A stretch of DNA of 64,000 nucleotides from Mycolicibacterium aromaticivorans JS19b1 = JCM 16368 (GTDB lineage: Bacteria > Actinomycetota > Actinomycetes > Mycobacteriales > Mycobacteriaceae): NCBI RefSeq assembly GCF_000559085.1, contig NZ_JALN02000001.1:2852001-2916000 (forward strand), read 5' to 3'. Made by a program: the position numbers and the translations under genes. The notes under the pieces are model-generated. The model was not told the origin of the DNA, ran no database searches, and saw only the letters and a program-made list of their open reading frames with translations. This document shows positions 1 to 10,734 of the stretch, in pieces (the first letter of the stretch is position 1; every line of letters starts with the position of its first letter).

Positions 1-882
1 ATCCGCGTGGTGGAGGGCGATGCGGCGGTCACCCAGGATCTGCTGGCGCAGGGCTTCGACCATGCACTGTTCACCGGTGGCACCGAGATCGGTCGCAAGA
101 TCATGGCGGCCGCCGCGCCGACCCTGACGCCGGTGACCCTCGAACTGGGCGGCAAGAGCCCGGTGGTGGTGCTCCCCGACGCCGACCTGGACGTGGCCGC
201 CCGCCGGATCGCCTGGATCAAGCTGATGAATTCGGGCCAGACCTGCATCGCCCCGGACTACGTGCTGGCCGACCGCACGATCGTCGGGAAGCTGACCGAC
301 AAGATCGTGGCGACGATCGCTGAGTTCCGTGCCGAGGAGCAGGACCCGTCGCTGCGCATCGTCAACGAGCGGCAGTTCGACCGTCTGGCGTCGCTCATCA
401 GCGCGACCGGCGGCACCGTCGCCACCGGTGGCAGGTCCGACCGCGCGGCCCTGCGGATCGAGCCGACAGTGATCGTCGACCCGCCCGCCGACGACCCGGT
501 GATGTCGGACGAGATCTTCGGCCCGATCCTGCCGATCCTCTCGGTGGATTCGGCGGATGCCGCCGTCGCTTTCGTCAACGCCCGGCCCAAGCCGCTGGCG
601 CTGTACGTCTTCACCGAGTCGCAGTCGGCTGCGCGGGACCTCGTCGACCGGATGCCGTCCGGCGGTGCGGTGATCAACCACGTGGCGGTGCACTGCCTGG
701 TTCCGCAATTGCCGTTCGGCGGGGTGGGCGCCAGCGGTATGGGTGCGTACCACGGCAAGTGGGGCTTCGAGACACTGAGCCACCGACGCGCCGTGCTCGC
801 CAAACCGACGAAATTTGACCTCAAGCTGATGTATCCGCCCTATACTGATCGTGCGATCAGGCTAATGCGCAGGGTTCTCTGA
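1..882 (+). CDS. Aldehyde dehydrogenase, class-3-like (5' end outside window)
   Basis: This is the C-terminal part of an NAD(P)-dependent aldehyde dehydrogenase that oxidises aldehydes to acids. The reading frame is open from base 1, so the start lies upstream. Visible motifs are the FTGGTEIGRKI cofactor-binding loop, the general-base glutamate in LELGGKSP, and the catalytic cysteine in GQTCIAPDYV. The C-terminal hydrophobic tail after FGGVGASGMGAYHGKWGF resembles class 3 fatty-aldehyde dehydrogenases. A neighbouring TetR gene, methyltransferase and SDR match the surroundings of Rv0147 in M. tuberculosis. The family call is firm; the substrate is inferred only as a hydrophobic aldehyde. Confidence 0.93.
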   Translation: MRVVEGDAAVTQDLLAQGFDHALFTGGTEIGRKIMAAAAPTLTPVTLELGGKSPVVVLPDADLDVAARRIAWIKLMNSGQTCIAPDYVLADRTIVGKLTDKIVATIAEFRAEEQDPSLRIVNERQFDRLASLISATGGTVATGGRSDRAALRIEPTVIVDPPADDPVMSDEIFGPILPILSVDSADAAVAFVNARPKPLALYVFTESQSAARDLVDRMPSGGAVINHVAVHCLVPQLPFGGVGASGMGAYHGKWGFETLSHRRAVLAKPTKFDLKLMYPPYTDRAIRLMRRVL

Positions 883-1191
883 TGCCCTGAAAACGGCCAC
901 AGCAAAGTCCGCACAAAAGCTCAGCAATCATTCGACGGCGAACTTTCGCGCGGTTGTACGGATTGAGCGAATATTCGTGCGAATTGCTTGGTAGCGAATT
1001 ATGACGCATCTGTCATTGTCCGATAACCGAACCGGAACCCGCATGTCAGGCGCGGATCGCAAGTCGAACGGCTGCTGTGGCAACGGATTCCGAAGGTGAA
1101 GCAAAACATGAACATATTTCTAATGTTGTTGACCTGAGCAAATGTCGTTCGCCGTCAAAAATATGCGCAAAGTTGTGGCACAATTTTTACT
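883..1191. other. Intergenic region before a TetR gene
   Basis: There is no convincing gene in these 309 bases, which are noticeably AT-richer than their surroundings and probably hold the promoter of the TetR gene. An imperfect inverted repeat AACAT-N7-ATGTT (about 1111-1127) is a possible operator. No clear terminator for the aldehyde dehydrogenase is seen. Confidence 0.4.
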
Positions 1192-1827
1192 GTGCCGCAT
1201 ACAGCCAGTCGGGGCCCGGGTCGCCCCCCAGCAGCTAAGGCAGCGGAAACGCGCGAGCGCATCATGCGCGCTGCCCGTGAGGTGTTCAGCGAATTGGGGT
1301 ATGACGCTGCCACCTTCCAGGCAATCGCCATCCGGGCCGACTTGACCCGACCTGCGATTAATCATTACTTCGCCAGCAAACGGCTGCTCTATCAAGAGGT
1401 CGTCGATCAGACGAACGCCTCGGTGATCGAGTCCGCCGTGCACCAGTCGCAACGGGAGAGCACCCTCGCGGGGCGGATCCGCGTCTTCATCGAGGCGGCC
1501 GTTCACGCTCAGGGTCAGGACCGCTCAGTGGCGGCCTTCCTGGTTACGTCGGTGTTGGAGTCCGAGCGACATCCGGAGTTGGCGGAGTCCAACCACGATT
1601 CGCGGGAGTTCACCCGCGGGTACGTGAAGGCGGCCATCAAGGATGCCGTCGAATCGGGCGAGGTTCGTGCGGACATCGACATCGAGGCGGCTGCCGAGAT
1701 GCTGATGGCCGTGATGTGGGGACTGGGCTTCTATGCCGGGTTCGTCGGCGATCAGGATCGTCTGACCGCGATCACCGACCAGTTCCTGCAGCTCCTCGAC
1801 GGTCAGGCCTGGCGCACCGTCTCCTGA
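1192..1827 (+). CDS. TetR/AcrR family transcriptional regulator
   Basis: A 211-residue DNA-binding repressor. The N-terminal helix-turn-helix runs roughly over residues 18-65 (ETRERIMRAAREVFSELGYD, then AIAIRADLTRPAINHYFASKRLLYQEV), with the family's typical Tyr-Phe at the end of the recognition helix. The C-terminal ligand domain is unassigned. The start chosen is GTG at 1192, giving an Arg/Pro-rich arm before the HTH that is common in mycobacterial TetRs. Its position beside the aldehyde dehydrogenase, methyltransferase and SDR resembles Rv0144. It probably controls one of these neighbours; the ligand is unknown. Confidence 0.92.
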   Translation: MPHTASRGPGRPPAAKAAETRERIMRAAREVFSELGYDAATFQAIAIRADLTRPAINHYFASKRLLYQEVVDQTNASVIESAVHQSQRESTLAGRIRVFIEAAVHAQGQDRSVAAFLVTSVLESERHPELAESNHDSREFTRGYVKAAIKDAVESGEVRADIDIEAAAEMLMAVMWGLGFYAGFVGDQDRLTAITDQFLQLLDGQAWRTVS

Positions 1828-1922
1828 GCCGGTGACGTCCGCCACAGTCGCATAGTCTGGCTAAGTTTCTCGGTACCCTTGTCGTATCAATCTTGCTGAC
1901 CTGGGTTGATATCCGGCCCTGA

Positions 1923-2915
<993 letters not shown>

Positions 2916-2994
2916 CGCCAACCCGGGTGCCTTCAGCTCCGGCGGCCCACGTATACAAGAGTTACGTTCCGTCAGTCGCAGGAGAGGAAGGCCC

Positions 2995-3858
2995 ATGCCC
3001 GGAGTTGTTGATCGAGTCATCGTCGTCACCGGAGCCGGTGGCGGTCTGGGTCGCGAGTACGCGCTGACACTGGCCCGCGAGGGTGCCAGCGTCGTGGTGA
3101 ACGACCTCGGCGGCGCGCGTGACGGAACCGGCGCCGGCCACAACATGGCCGACCAGGTGGTCCAGGAGATCAAGGACGCCGGCGGCCGCGCGGTCGCCAA
3201 CTACGACTCCGTCGCCGAGCCCGAGGGTGGCGAGAACATCGTCAAGACCGCGATCGAGGAGTTCGGCAAGATCGACGGCATCGTCAGCAACGCGGGCATC
3301 CTGCGCGACGGCACCTTCCACAAGATGCCGTTCGAGAACTGGGATTCGGTGCTCAAGGTCCACCTGTACGGCGGCTACAACGTGATCCGCGCCGCCTGGC
3401 CGCACTTCCGCGAGCAGAGCTACGGCCGCATCGTCGTCGCCACCTCCACCAGCGGCCTGTTCGGCAACTTCGGTCAGGCCAACTACAGCGCCGCCAAGCT
3501 CGGATTGGTCGGCCTGATCAACACGCTGGCCCAGGAAGGCGCCAAGTACAACATCAAGGCCAACGCGCTGGCGCCCATCGCCGCGACCCGCATGACCGAG
3601 GACATCCTGCCGCCCGAGGTGTTCAAGAAGCTCACCCCGGAGTATGTCGCGCCGGTGGTCGGCTACCTGTGCACCGAAGAGGTTCCGGACTCCGCCTCGG
3701 TGTTCATCGTCGGCGGTGGCAAGGTGCAGCGCGCAGCGCTGTTCCAGAACGAGGGCGTCACCTTCGACCATGTGCCGACCGTCGACGACGTTGCCGCACA
3801 GTGGTCGACGATCGACGACCTCTCGGCCGCCGAGCACGCCTCCTTCAAACTCGGCTGA
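2995..3858 (+). CDS. SDR family oxidoreductase, hydroxyacyl-CoA dehydrogenase-like (Rv0148-type)
   Basis: A short-chain dehydrogenase with a longer C-terminus than classical SDRs, like the dehydrogenase part of multifunctional enzyme 2 in peroxisomal beta-oxidation. It shows the TGAGGGLGREYA Rossmann glycine motif (residues 12-23), NDLGG, the NAG motif, and the catalytic Ser and Tyr-x3-Lys in TSTSGLFGNFGQANYSAAKLG. The C-terminal EVPDSASVFIVGGGKVQRAALFQ matches the MFE-2/Rv0148 group. The likely reaction is NAD-dependent oxidation of a 3-hydroxyacyl-CoA. An AGGAGAGGAAGG Shine-Dalgarno precedes the ATG. The HAD gene follows closely on the same strand. Confidence 0.93.
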   Translation: MPGVVDRVIVVTGAGGGLGREYALTLAREGASVVVNDLGGARDGTGAGHNMADQVVQEIKDAGGRAVANYDSVAEPEGGENIVKTAIEEFGKIDGIVSNAGILRDGTFHKMPFENWDSVLKVHLYGGYNVIRAAWPHFREQSYGRIVVATSTSGLFGNFGQANYSAAKLGLVGLINTLAQEGAKYNIKANALAPIAATRMTEDILPPEVFKKLTPEYVAPVVGYLCTEEVPDSASVFIVGGGKVQRAALFQNEGVTFDHVPTVDDVAAQWSTIDDLSAAEHASFKLG

Positions 3859-3895
3859 CTGTGATCGCGTCGTCGGCCGGCAAGCAGGTGCATCC

Positions 3896-4591
3896 ATGAT
3901 CCGCGTGCTGGCCTTCGACGTGTTCGGCACAGTCGTCGACTGGCGTGCGAGCATCATCGCCGAACTCGAACAGTTCGGGAATCAGCAGGGCGCAGAACGG
4001 GATTGGGCCAAGTTCGCCGACCGCTGGCGGGCCGGCTACGTTCCCGCGATGGATCTGGTGCGTCGCGGTGAGCTGCCGTGGACGCGCCTTGACGATCTGC
4101 ACCGCAGGATCCTCGACGAGCTGCTCCGCGACGCCGACATCCAGGCCGACCAGGACGACGTCGACCATCTCAACCGGGCCTGGCATCGGTTGGCCCCCTG
4201 GCCGGACGCCGTGGACGGCCTGCATCGGCTCAAGGAACGATTCACCATCACCACGCTGTCGAACGGCAACGTCTCACTGCTGACCGACATGGCCAAACGT
4301 GCGGGCCTGCCATGGGATTGCGTGCTCTCAGCCGAGATCTTCGGTCACTACAAGCCCGATCGCGAGGCCTACCTGGGCTGCGCGCAGATTTTGGATGTGG
4401 CACCCGAGGAGGCCATGCTGGTGGCGGCCCATCCCAGTGACCTGCGTGCCGCCCGCGATGCCGGACTGCGCACCGGCTACGTCGACCGGCCGCTGGAATG
4501 GGGACAACCGGGGCGCTATCGGGTTCCGTTCGAACCCGACGAATTCGATGTCACCGCAACGGACCTCGTGGAGCTGGCAGGCAAGCTCTAG
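3896..4591 (+). CDS. Haloacid dehalogenase type II (HAD superfamily)
   Basis: A 231-residue HAD hydrolase. Motif I is FDVFGTVVDW, with the nucleophilic Asp followed by the Phe-Gly-Thr typical of L-2-haloacid dehalogenases. Motif II is TLSNGN, motif III is the Lys in HYKPDREAYL, and motif IV is the AAHPSDLRAARDAG segment. The predicted reaction is hydrolytic removal of a halide, or a related phosphatase reaction, from a small acid. The frame is open upstream into the SDR gene, but the ATG at 3896 gives the exact family N-terminus. The gene begins 37 nt after the SDR stop, so co-transcription is likely. Confidence 0.9.
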   Translation: MIRVLAFDVFGTVVDWRASIIAELEQFGNQQGAERDWAKFADRWRAGYVPAMDLVRRGELPWTRLDDLHRRILDELLRDADIQADQDDVDHLNRAWHRLAPWPDAVDGLHRLKERFTITTLSNGNVSLLTDMAKRAGLPWDCVLSAEIFGHYKPDREAYLGCAQILDVAPEEAMLVAAHPSDLRAARDAGLRTGYVDRPLEWGQPGRYRVPFEPDEFDVTATDLVELAGKL

Positions 4592-4621
4592 GTTCGACGC
4601 CCGGAACTACAGCGCGCGGTC

Positions 4622-6043
4622 TTACAGGGCGGCATTGATGTCGTCGACCCGGTCGCGCGCATCGCCGAACAGCATCTGGGTGTTCTCCCGGAAGAACAGT
4701 GGATTCTGCACGCCGGCGTACCCGGAGGCCATGGACCGCTTGAACACGATGACGTGCTCGGCATTCCAGACCGTCAGCACCGGCATACCGGCGATCGGGC
4801 TGCTCGGATCTTCCGACGCCGCCGGGTTCACGGTGTCGTTGGCGCCGATCACCAACACCACCGAGGTGCCCTCGAAATCGTCGTTGATCTCGTCCATTTC
4901 GAGCACGATGTCGTAGGGCACCTTGGCCTCTGCCAGCAGCACGTTCATGTGTCCGGGCAGACGGCCCGCGACGGGGTGGATACCGAATCGCACAGTGACA
5001 CCACGCTCGCGCAGCTTGCGAGTCAGTTCGGCCACACCGTACTGGGCCTGGGCCACCGCCATCCCGTAGCCCGGGGTGATGATCACCGAACTGGCCGACG
5101 ACAAGAGTTCGGCGGCTCCCTCGGCGGTGATCTCGCGGTGTTCGCCGTAGTCCTTGTCCTCGGCCGGCCCTGCCTCTATACCGAAGCCGCCGGCGATGAC
5201 CGAGATGAACGAGCGGTTCATGGCTTTGCACATGATGTAGGACAGGTAGGCACCCGAAGACCCGACCAGGGCGCCGGTGACGATCAACAGGTCGTTGGAC
5301 AGCAGGAAGCCCGAAGCTGCCGCAGCCCAACCGGAATAGCTGTTGAGCATCGACACCACGACGGGCATGTCGCCGCCGCCGATCGAGGCGACCAGGTGCC
5401 AGCCCAGCAGCAGCGCCAACACCGTGACGACGACGAGCAGCCACAGCTGGGGTTCGATGACGAACCAGACGGTGAACGCAACGAACAGCACCAGGGCACC
5501 GACATTGAGAAAGTTCTTGCCGGGCAACATCAGCGGCGCTGATTTGATTCGCGCCGACAGTTTCAGGTTGGCGACGATCGATCCGGTGAAGGTCACGGCG
5601 CCGATGAACACACCGATGAACACCTCGGCGGAGTGGATGCCGAGCATGCCCTGGCTGTCGAGCAGGGCCGCTTCGCCGCCGGCCAGATCGTGTTCGACGT
5701 GCAGGTAGCCGTTCCAGCCGACCAACACCGCTGCCAGGCCGACGAAGCTGTGCAGCAGGGCGATCAGCTCGGGCATACCGGTCATCTCAACGACGCGGGC
5801 GCGCCACAACCCGATCGCGGCACCGATGGCCATGGCTGCGATCAGCAGGCCCAGTCCCAGCGGCTCGATATGGCGGGCCAGGGCCAGCGCGATGGTGGCG
5901 ACCAGCGCGACAACCATGCCGGCCATGCCGAATGTGTTTCCGGCCCGGGATGTTTCGTGCTTGGACAGCCCGGCAAGCGCCAGGATGAACAGCAGGGCAG
6001 CGACGATGTAGGCCGCGGTGGCGGCCGTTTCCAATGTGAACAA
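4622..6043 (-). CDS. pntB: NAD(P) transhydrogenase subunit beta
   Basis: The beta subunit of the membrane proton-translocating transhydrogenase, which uses proton-motive force to reduce NADP+ with NADH. The 473 residues start with about eight membrane helices ([27 protein letters not shown] is diagnostic) and end with the soluble NADP-binding domain III ([54 protein letters not shown]). The start is a TTG only 2 nt after the pntA stop, with GAGGA seven bases upstream, so translation is probably coupled to pntA. Confidence 0.97.
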   Translation of the reverse strand: MFTLETAATAAYIVAALLFILALAGLSKHETSRAGNTFGMAGMVVALVATIALALARHIEPLGLGLLIAAMAIGAAIGLWRARVVEMTGMPELIALLHSFVGLAAVLVGWNGYLHVEHDLAGGEAALLDSQGMLGIHSAEVFIGVFIGAVTFTGSIVANLKLSARIKSAPLMLPGKNFLNVGALVLFVAFTVWFVIEPQLWLLVVVTVLALLLGWHLVASIGGGDMPVVVSMLNSYSGWAAAASGFLLSNDLLIVTGALVGSSGAYLSYIMCKAMNRSFISVIAGGFGIEAGPAEDKDYGEHREITAEGAAELLSSASSVIITPGYGMAVAQAQYGVAELTRKLRERGVTVRFGIHPVAGRLPGHMNVLLAEAKVPYDIVLEMDEINDDFEGTSVVLVIGANDTVNPAASEDPSSPIAGMPVLTVWNAEHVIVFKRSMASGYAGVQNPLFFRENTQMLFGDARDRVDDINAAL

Positions 6044-6045
6044 CT

Positions 6046-7578
6046 CTAGCTCCTCGAGAACATCGCGAGCATGCGACGCGTCACCGCGAAGCCACCGAAG
6101 ATGTTGATACTGGCAAGCAGGATGGCGACGGCGGCCGACGTGGTGACGATGACGTCACCGTGGCCGATCTGGAGCAATGCGCCGACGACGATGATGCCCG
6201 AGATGGCATTTGTCACCGACATCAACGGGGTGTGCAGGGCGTGGTGCACGTGGCCGATGACGTAGTAGCCGATCACGATCGCCAGTGCGAACACCGTGAG
6301 GTGAACCTGTAGTGCGGCCGGGGACAACGCGATCAGCAGGAACAGCACGGCGGCGGCGCCGAAGGTGATGCCGAGCCGGCGGCCCATCGTCATCGGTTCT
6401 TTGGTCTGGTGCGTTGTCGGGGCGGACGTCGCGGCCTGAGCCGGGGCAGCAGATACCTGTACCGGTGGCGGTGGCCACGTGGTTTCACCGTCGCGGACCA
6501 CGGTGACCGACCGTTGCACGACGTCGTCGAAATCGAGGACGAGTGTGCCGTCTTTTTCCGGGGTAAGCAGCTTGACGAGGTTGACCAGGTTGGTCCCGTA
6601 GAGCTGGGATGCCTGGGTGGGCAGCCGGCCTGCCAGGTCGGTGTAGCCGATGATGGTCACGCCGTTGTCGGTCAGGACGGCCTGGTCTTTGACGGTGCCT
6701 TCGACGTTGCCGCCGTTGGCTGCGGCCATGTCGACGATCACACTGCCCGATTTCATCGAGGCGACCATGTCGGCGGTGATGATGCGCGGTGCGGGCCTGC
6801 CGGGAATCAGCGCCGTCGTGATGATGATGTCGACATCCTCGGACTGCTCGGCGTACAGCTGCGCCTCGCGGGCCTTGTAATCGTCACCCATCTCCTTGGC
6901 GTACCCGGTAGCCGAAACCTCGGACTCTGGGGAATCGATTGAAAGATATTCTCCGCCAAGGGATTTGACCTGATCAGCGACCTCGGGGCGCGGGTCGGTG
7001 GCACGCACGATGGCGCCGAGGCTGCCCGCGGCGCCGATCGCCGCCAGGCCGGCCACACCCGCGCCGACGACCAGCACCTTGGCCGGCGGGACCTTGCCTG
7101 CCGCGGTCACCTGGCCGGTGAAGAACCGGCCAAATGCATGCGCCGCCTCGACGACTGCGCGGTAACCCGCGATATTGGCCATCGACGACAGGACGTCCAA
7201 CGATTGGGCTCGTGAGATCCGCGGTACGGCGTCCATCGCCAGCACGGTGATCGGACGGGTAGTCAGCTCCTCGACGAGTTCGGGTTTCAGCGCGGGGGAG
7301 ATCAGGCTGATCAACGTCGCGCCGTCGCGCAGTGCGGCGATCTCGGCGCTGGTGGGCGCATTGACCTTGAGGACGATATCGGTGGCCAGCGCTTCGGCGG
7401 CCGTCCCGATACCCGCACCGGCCTCGACGAATGCTTCGTCGGAGAAGCTCGCCGCGACACCCGCACCGGACTCCACCAGTACCTCGTAACCGAGCTTGAT
7501 GAGCTGCCCGACCGTCTGTGGTGTGGCGGCGACACGTGTTTCCCCAGGCAGAGACTCACGTGGAATCCCGATGATCAT
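6046..7578 (-). CDS. pntA: NAD(P) transhydrogenase subunit alpha (fused domain I plus membrane part)
   Basis: The alpha subunit at 510 residues, the same length as E. coli PntA. Residues 1 to about 370 are the alanine-dehydrogenase-like NAD(H)-binding domain I ([20 protein letters not shown] at the start, [32 protein letters not shown]). A Pro/Ala-rich linker follows, then about four membrane helices ([39 protein letters not shown]). The frame extends upstream of the start, but the ATG at 7578 gives the canonical N-terminus. In M. tuberculosis the same domains are two genes, pntAa and pntAb; here they are one. Confidence 0.96.
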   Translation of the reverse strand: MIIGIPRESLPGETRVAATPQTVGQLIKLGYEVLVESGAGVAASFSDEAFVEAGAGIGTAAEALATDIVLKVNAPTSAEIAALRDGATLISLISPALKPELVEELTTRPITVLAMDAVPRISRAQSLDVLSSMANIAGYRAVVEAAHAFGRFFTGQVTAAGKVPPAKVLVVGAGVAGLAAIGAAGSLGAIVRATDPRPEVADQVKSLGGEYLSIDSPESEVSATGYAKEMGDDYKAREAQLYAEQSEDVDIIITTALIPGRPAPRIITADMVASMKSGSVIVDMAAANGGNVEGTVKDQAVLTDNGVTIIGYTDLAGRLPTQASQLYGTNLVNLVKLLTPEKDGTLVLDFDDVVQRSVTVVRDGETTWPPPPVQVSAAPAQAATSAPTTHQTKEPMTMGRRLGITFGAAAVLFLLIALSPAALQVHLTVFALAIVIGYYVIGHVHHALHTPLMSVTNAISGIIVVGALLQIGHGDVIVTTSAAVAILLASINIFGGFAVTRRMLAMFSRS

Positions 7579-7735
7579 CAGTGCGATCCGATCTGGTTGG
7601 TCATGCGGAGGCGGGGTGGAAGATGCCAGTGTATGGAATGGCATGGTTCGCCCGCGAACTCCCGGTCGCCGCCAGCAGACTCCACATAGACAGGTGTCCA
7701 GTTGAACGACGGGATGTTGTCCTAGGCTCGGGCGG

Positions 7736-8221
7736 GTGAGCACCGGCGGCGTCGTCTTGGTGGGGTTGGCCATCGCCGTCGGGCTGGTCGGCGTCATCGT
7801 GCCGCTGCTGCCGGGCACCCTGCTGGTCTACGCGGCCATCGCGGGGTGGGCCGCGGTCGAGCACAGCCTGGTGTCCTGGGTGGTGCTCGGGATGGTCACC
7901 GTGGTGCTCGGCGCCGGCCTGTTGATCAAGTACCTGTGGCCGGCCCGGCGGATGCGTGCCGGCGAGGTCGGCAGATGGACGCTGGCCGCCGGGGCGGCAC
8001 TAGGGGTCATCGGCTTCTTCGTGGTGCCGGTGATCGGCCTGGTGTTCGGCTTCGTGCTCGGCGTCTACCTCGCCGAACTGGCGAGCCGGCGCGATCAGCG
8101 GCGCGCCTGGGCGGCCACGGTCCTTGCGCTGAAGGCCGCTGCGCTCTCGGTCGGTGTCGAGCTGACCGGGGGGCTGATCGCCACCGCGGTGTGGGTGGCC
8201 GGTCTGCTGCTAACCCAGTAG
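7736..8221 (+). CDS. DUF456 domain membrane protein
   Basis: A 161-residue integral membrane protein of the DUF456 family, divergent from pntA. It is strongly hydrophobic with glycine-rich helices ([78 protein letters not shown]). The [10 protein letters not shown] segment after the first helix is typical of the family. The start is GTG at 7736. No biochemical role is established. Its 3' end overlaps the convergent phosphatase gene by 12 nt. The 157-base gap to pntA must hold both promoters. Confidence 0.85.
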   Translation: MSTGGVVLVGLAIAVGLVGVIVPLLPGTLLVYAAIAGWAAVEHSLVSWVVLGMVTVVLGAGLLIKYLWPARRMRAGEVGRWTLAAGAALGVIGFFVVPVIGLVFGFVLGVYLAELASRRDQRRAWAATVLALKAAALSVGVELTGGLIATAVWVAGLLLTQ

Positions 8222-9004
8222 TTCTTTGCGCGTGCGTGCGACGTCCTCTTCGGACACCCCGGCGGTGCGCAGGAAGCCATCGAGGTCGCCGTAGTTCTCG
8301 GCGATCACCCGGTGCGCGGTGGCCAGGTAGCCCTCCCGCACACCGAGCACCCCGTTGGTCAGGCGCGCCTCGGCGAACGTGGCGATCTCCGGTGTCTCGC
8401 CGGCCCGGCTGACGATCGACTCCATGATCCGCTCACGCAGCGACTCGACGGCGTCGTTGCTGCGCAGGAAGTCGGAGAGCACCTTCTCGCGCGGCACGCC
8501 GATGGACTCCAGCACGACCGCCACGGTGAAGCCGGTGCGGTCCTTGCCCGCGAAGCAGTGCGTGATCACCGGGCGTCCCGCGCTCAACAGCGAAAACACT
8601 TGGCGCACTGCGCGTTGCGCACCGGCGAGGACCGGGAACTTCTCGTATTCGCCGGTCATGAAGCGTTCGGCGGCGTCCTCGACGTCTTCGTCGTCGACCT
8701 TCTCGGTCATCATCTTCTGCCAGCTGGTCTCGTGCGGCGCCTCGGCTGTCGTGTTGGACAGGTCCGGGAACGGCAGCAGATGAATGGCGACACCGTCGGG
8801 CACCGCGCCGGAGCCGCGGCGCTCCAGCTCCTGCGGTGAGCGCAGGTCGGCGACATCGGTGATACCCAAGCGGCGGAAGGCCTCCCGGCCGTCGTCGTCG
8901 AGCCGACTGAGCTCACTGGACCGGAAGAACTTGCCCGGCCGGATCCCTGTGGTGTCGGCGATATCGCGGAAGTTCCACGCACCCGACAGTGCGGTGTGGC
9001 TCAC
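8210..9004 (-). CDS. ptbB: Protein-tyrosine/lipid phosphatase, PtpB type
   Basis: A phosphatase of the mycobacterial PtpB (Rv0153c) family, which removes phosphate from phosphotyrosine, phosphoserine/threonine and phosphoinositides. The P-loop [10 protein letters not shown] is intact with catalytic Cys150; the Lys-Asp after the glycine is the PtpB-specific variation. The N-terminal [23 protein letters not shown] segment is the family's conserved opening, and the helical lid insert lies around residues 85-125. The start is GTG, overlapping the fadE2 stop as GTGA, so both are read from one transcript as in M. tuberculosis. No export signal is visible. Confidence 0.93.
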   Translation of the reverse strand: MSHTALSGAWNFRDIADTTGIRPGKFFRSSELSRLDDDGREAFRRLGITDVADLRSPQELERRGSGAVPDGVAIHLLPFPDLSNTTAEAPHETSWQKMMTEKVDDEDVEDAAERFMTGEYEKFPVLAGAQRAVRQVFSLLSAGRPVITHCFAGKDRTGFTVAVVLESIGVPREKVLSDFLRSNDAVESLRERIMESIVSRAGETPEIATFAEARLTNGVLGVREGYLATAHRVIAENYGDLDGFLRTAGVSEEDVARTRKELLG

Positions 9005-10239
9005 GCGCCGGTCACCGCCGCTGCGAAAGAGCTTGGCTCCGAACCGATCTCGGCCCTGGCGATGCTGCGCATGTGAACCTCGTCGGGTCCGTCGAAGATC
9101 CGCATGGCCCGCTGCCAGCCGTACATCCGGGCCAGCGGGAAGTCATCGCTGACCCCGCCGCCGCCATGCACCTGGATGGCGCGGTCGATGACGTTGCAGG
9201 CCATCTGCGGCGCGACGGCCTTGATCTGGGCGACCAGATTGCGGGCCTCTTTGTTGCCGTGCTGATCGATGGTCCAGGCGGCTTTCTGGCAGAGCAGGCG
9301 AGCCTGGTCGATCTCGTTGCGGGACAACGCAATCTGCTGCTGCACCACACCCTGATCGGCAAGCGGCTTGCCGAACGCGATGCGGGTGCGGGCGCGATGG
9401 GTCATCAGCGCGAGCGCACGCTCGGCGACCCCGATCGCACGCATGCAGTGATGAATCCGGCCCGGGCCCAACCGCGCCTGCGCGATCGCGAAGCCCATGC
9501 CCTCTTCGGCCAGCAGATTCGATGCGGGCACCCGCACGTTGTCGTAGATCACCTCGGCGTGGCCGTGCTGGTCCTGCCAGCCGAACACCGACGTCGAGCG
9601 CAGGATCTGCACGCCGGGGGTATCGGTGGGGACCAGGATCATCGACTGCTGCTGATGCGAGGCCGCGTCCGGGTTGGTGCGGCCCATCACGATCAGCACC
9701 TTGCAGCGCGGGTCGTTGGCGCCTGAGGTCCACCACTTGCGACCGTTGATGATGTAGTCGTCACCGTCGCGGACCATTTGGGTCTGGATGTTGCGGGCAT
9801 CGCTGGAAGCCACCGCCGGTTCGGTCATCGAGAACGCGCTGCGGATCTCGCCGGCCAGCAGCGGCTCCAGCCACGTCTTGCGCTGCTCCTCGGTGGCGAA
9901 CAGGTGCAGGGTCTCCATGTTGCCGGTGTCGGGCGCCGCGCAGTTGATCGCCTCGGGCGCGATCTCGGTGCTCCAGCCGGTCAACTCGGCCAGCGGCGCG
10001 TACTCCAGGTTGGTCAGTCCCGACTCGGGCGGCAGGAACAGGTTCCACAGGCCCTGTTTCTTGGCCAGTATCTTCAGTTCCTCGACCACCGGCGGCACGG
10101 TGAAGTCACCCGGGCCGGCGGCCTCGCGGTACTCGTCGTAGACCTTCTCGGCCGGGAAGACATGTTCGACCATGAACTCGGTAAGGCGTTTGTGGTAGTC
10201 AGCACCCTTGGCAGACATGGCGAAATCCATGACCGCCAC
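9001..10239 (-). CDS. fadE2: Acyl-CoA dehydrogenase, FadE2 type
   Basis: A 412-residue FAD-dependent acyl-CoA dehydrogenase similar to Rv0154c and the ACAD10/11 group. Seen are [18 protein letters not shown] (flavin/substrate loop), [25 protein letters not shown], a [13 protein letters not shown] helix, and the C-terminal [38 protein letters not shown]. It should perform the alpha,beta-dehydrogenation step on an unidentified acyl-CoA. The start is GTG at 10239; ATG at 10230 is an alternative, and neither has an obvious Shine-Dalgarno. It is upstream of and coupled to ptbB. Confidence 0.93.
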   Translation of the reverse strand: MAVMDFAMSAKGADYHKRLTEFMVEHVFPAEKVYDEYREAAGPGDFTVPPVVEELKILAKKQGLWNLFLPPESGLTNLEYAPLAELTGWSTEIAPEAINCAAPDTGNMETLHLFATEEQRKTWLEPLLAGEIRSAFSMTEPAVASSDARNIQTQMVRDGDDYIINGRKWWTSGANDPRCKVLIVMGRTNPDAASHQQQSMILVPTDTPGVQILRSTSVFGWQDQHGHAEVIYDNVRVPASNLLAEEGMGFAIAQARLGPGRIHHCMRAIGVAERALALMTHRARTRIAFGKPLADQGVVQQQIALSRNEIDQARLLCQKAAWTIDQHGNKEARNLVAQIKAVAPQMACNVIDRAIQVHGGGGVSDDFPLARMYGWQRAMRIFDGPDEVHMRSIARAEIGSEPSSFAAAVTGA

Positions 10240-10260
10240 GATATGACACCCGTCTAAACA

Positions 10261-10303
10261 ACAACGAGGCCCTCCCTTATGACCATAGGGAAGGCCTCGT
10301 TGT
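10261..10303 (-). terminator. Strong hairpin, terminator or attenuator before fadE2
   Basis: A perfect 11-bp stem (ACAACGAGGCC at 10261-10271, GGCCTCGTTGT at 10293-10303) encloses a second stem (TCCC-TAT pairing with ATA-GGGA, one bulge). It lies after two tiny minus-strand genes and 22 nt before fadE2. Only a weak T run follows on the minus strand, so it is either a terminator of the small genes or a read-through control point for fadE2. Confidence 0.7.
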
Positions 10304-10320
10304 CATGTGGAGTAAGAGGG

Positions 10321-10374
10321 TTAGCGACCGATAAACCTCCAGTACCTCGCGGACGGGTGACGGGTGGTGCTCAT
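10321..10374 (-). CDS. 17-codon open reading frame with a strong ribosome binding site
   Basis: A very short basic peptide, MSTTRHPSARYWRFIGR, begins with ATG and is preceded by AGGAGG four bases upstream (10379-10384), better than most genes here. It has no membrane segment and no cysteine. It lies between the 55-residue secreted-protein gene and the hairpin before fadE2. It may be a genuine microprotein or a leader peptide. No family is recognised; translation is inferred from the ribosome site alone. Confidence 0.45.
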   Translation of the reverse strand: MSTTRHPSARYWRFIGR

Positions 10375-10418
10375 CTGACCTCCTCGCCTTAGCGCAGTTT
10401 CGCGGCTGCTGAGTGGAG

Positions 10419-10586
10419 TTAGAGGTGGATGTCGACCAACCCGGCCGAGGAGGCCGAGGCGAGGCTCAGGCCCATGGTGTCGGTCGCTGCGGGGGTGTCC
10501 ACGATCAAGGTGCCGGCCAGAACGCCCACCGCGAGGGTGGGACCCGCCAGGGCGGTGGTGAAGCGACGAGTGAATGTGCGGTCCAT
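10419..10586 (-). CDS. Small secreted hypothetical protein (55 residues)
   Basis: A 55-residue protein with an Arg-rich N-terminus (MDRTFTRRF), a hydrophobic stretch (TALAGPTLAVGVLAGTLIV) and a short Ala/Ser-rich tail ending DIHL. This resembles a small exported or membrane-anchored mycobacterial peptide. An AAGGAGA ribosome site sits just upstream of the ATG at 10586. It is divergent from the NarL-type regulator and 44 nt upstream of the 17-codon ORF, so it could be controlled by that two-component pair. No family is recognised. Confidence 0.6.
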   Translation of the reverse strand: MDRTFTRRFTTALAGPTLAVGVLAGTLIVDTPAATDTMGLSLASASSAGLVDIHL

Positions 10587-10734
10587 GTCCGTCTCCTTGC
10601 TTCTGCGGCCGATGGTTTTCGGCGATGAACCGACTATCCCGCGCAGGTCGGGAGCTGTCTGTCCGCTGATAGGCCCCTGCGAGGGATGAAGTGTTTGTCC
10701 CCCCATCGGTGGACCCCTGTGGGAAGCTCCTGGC

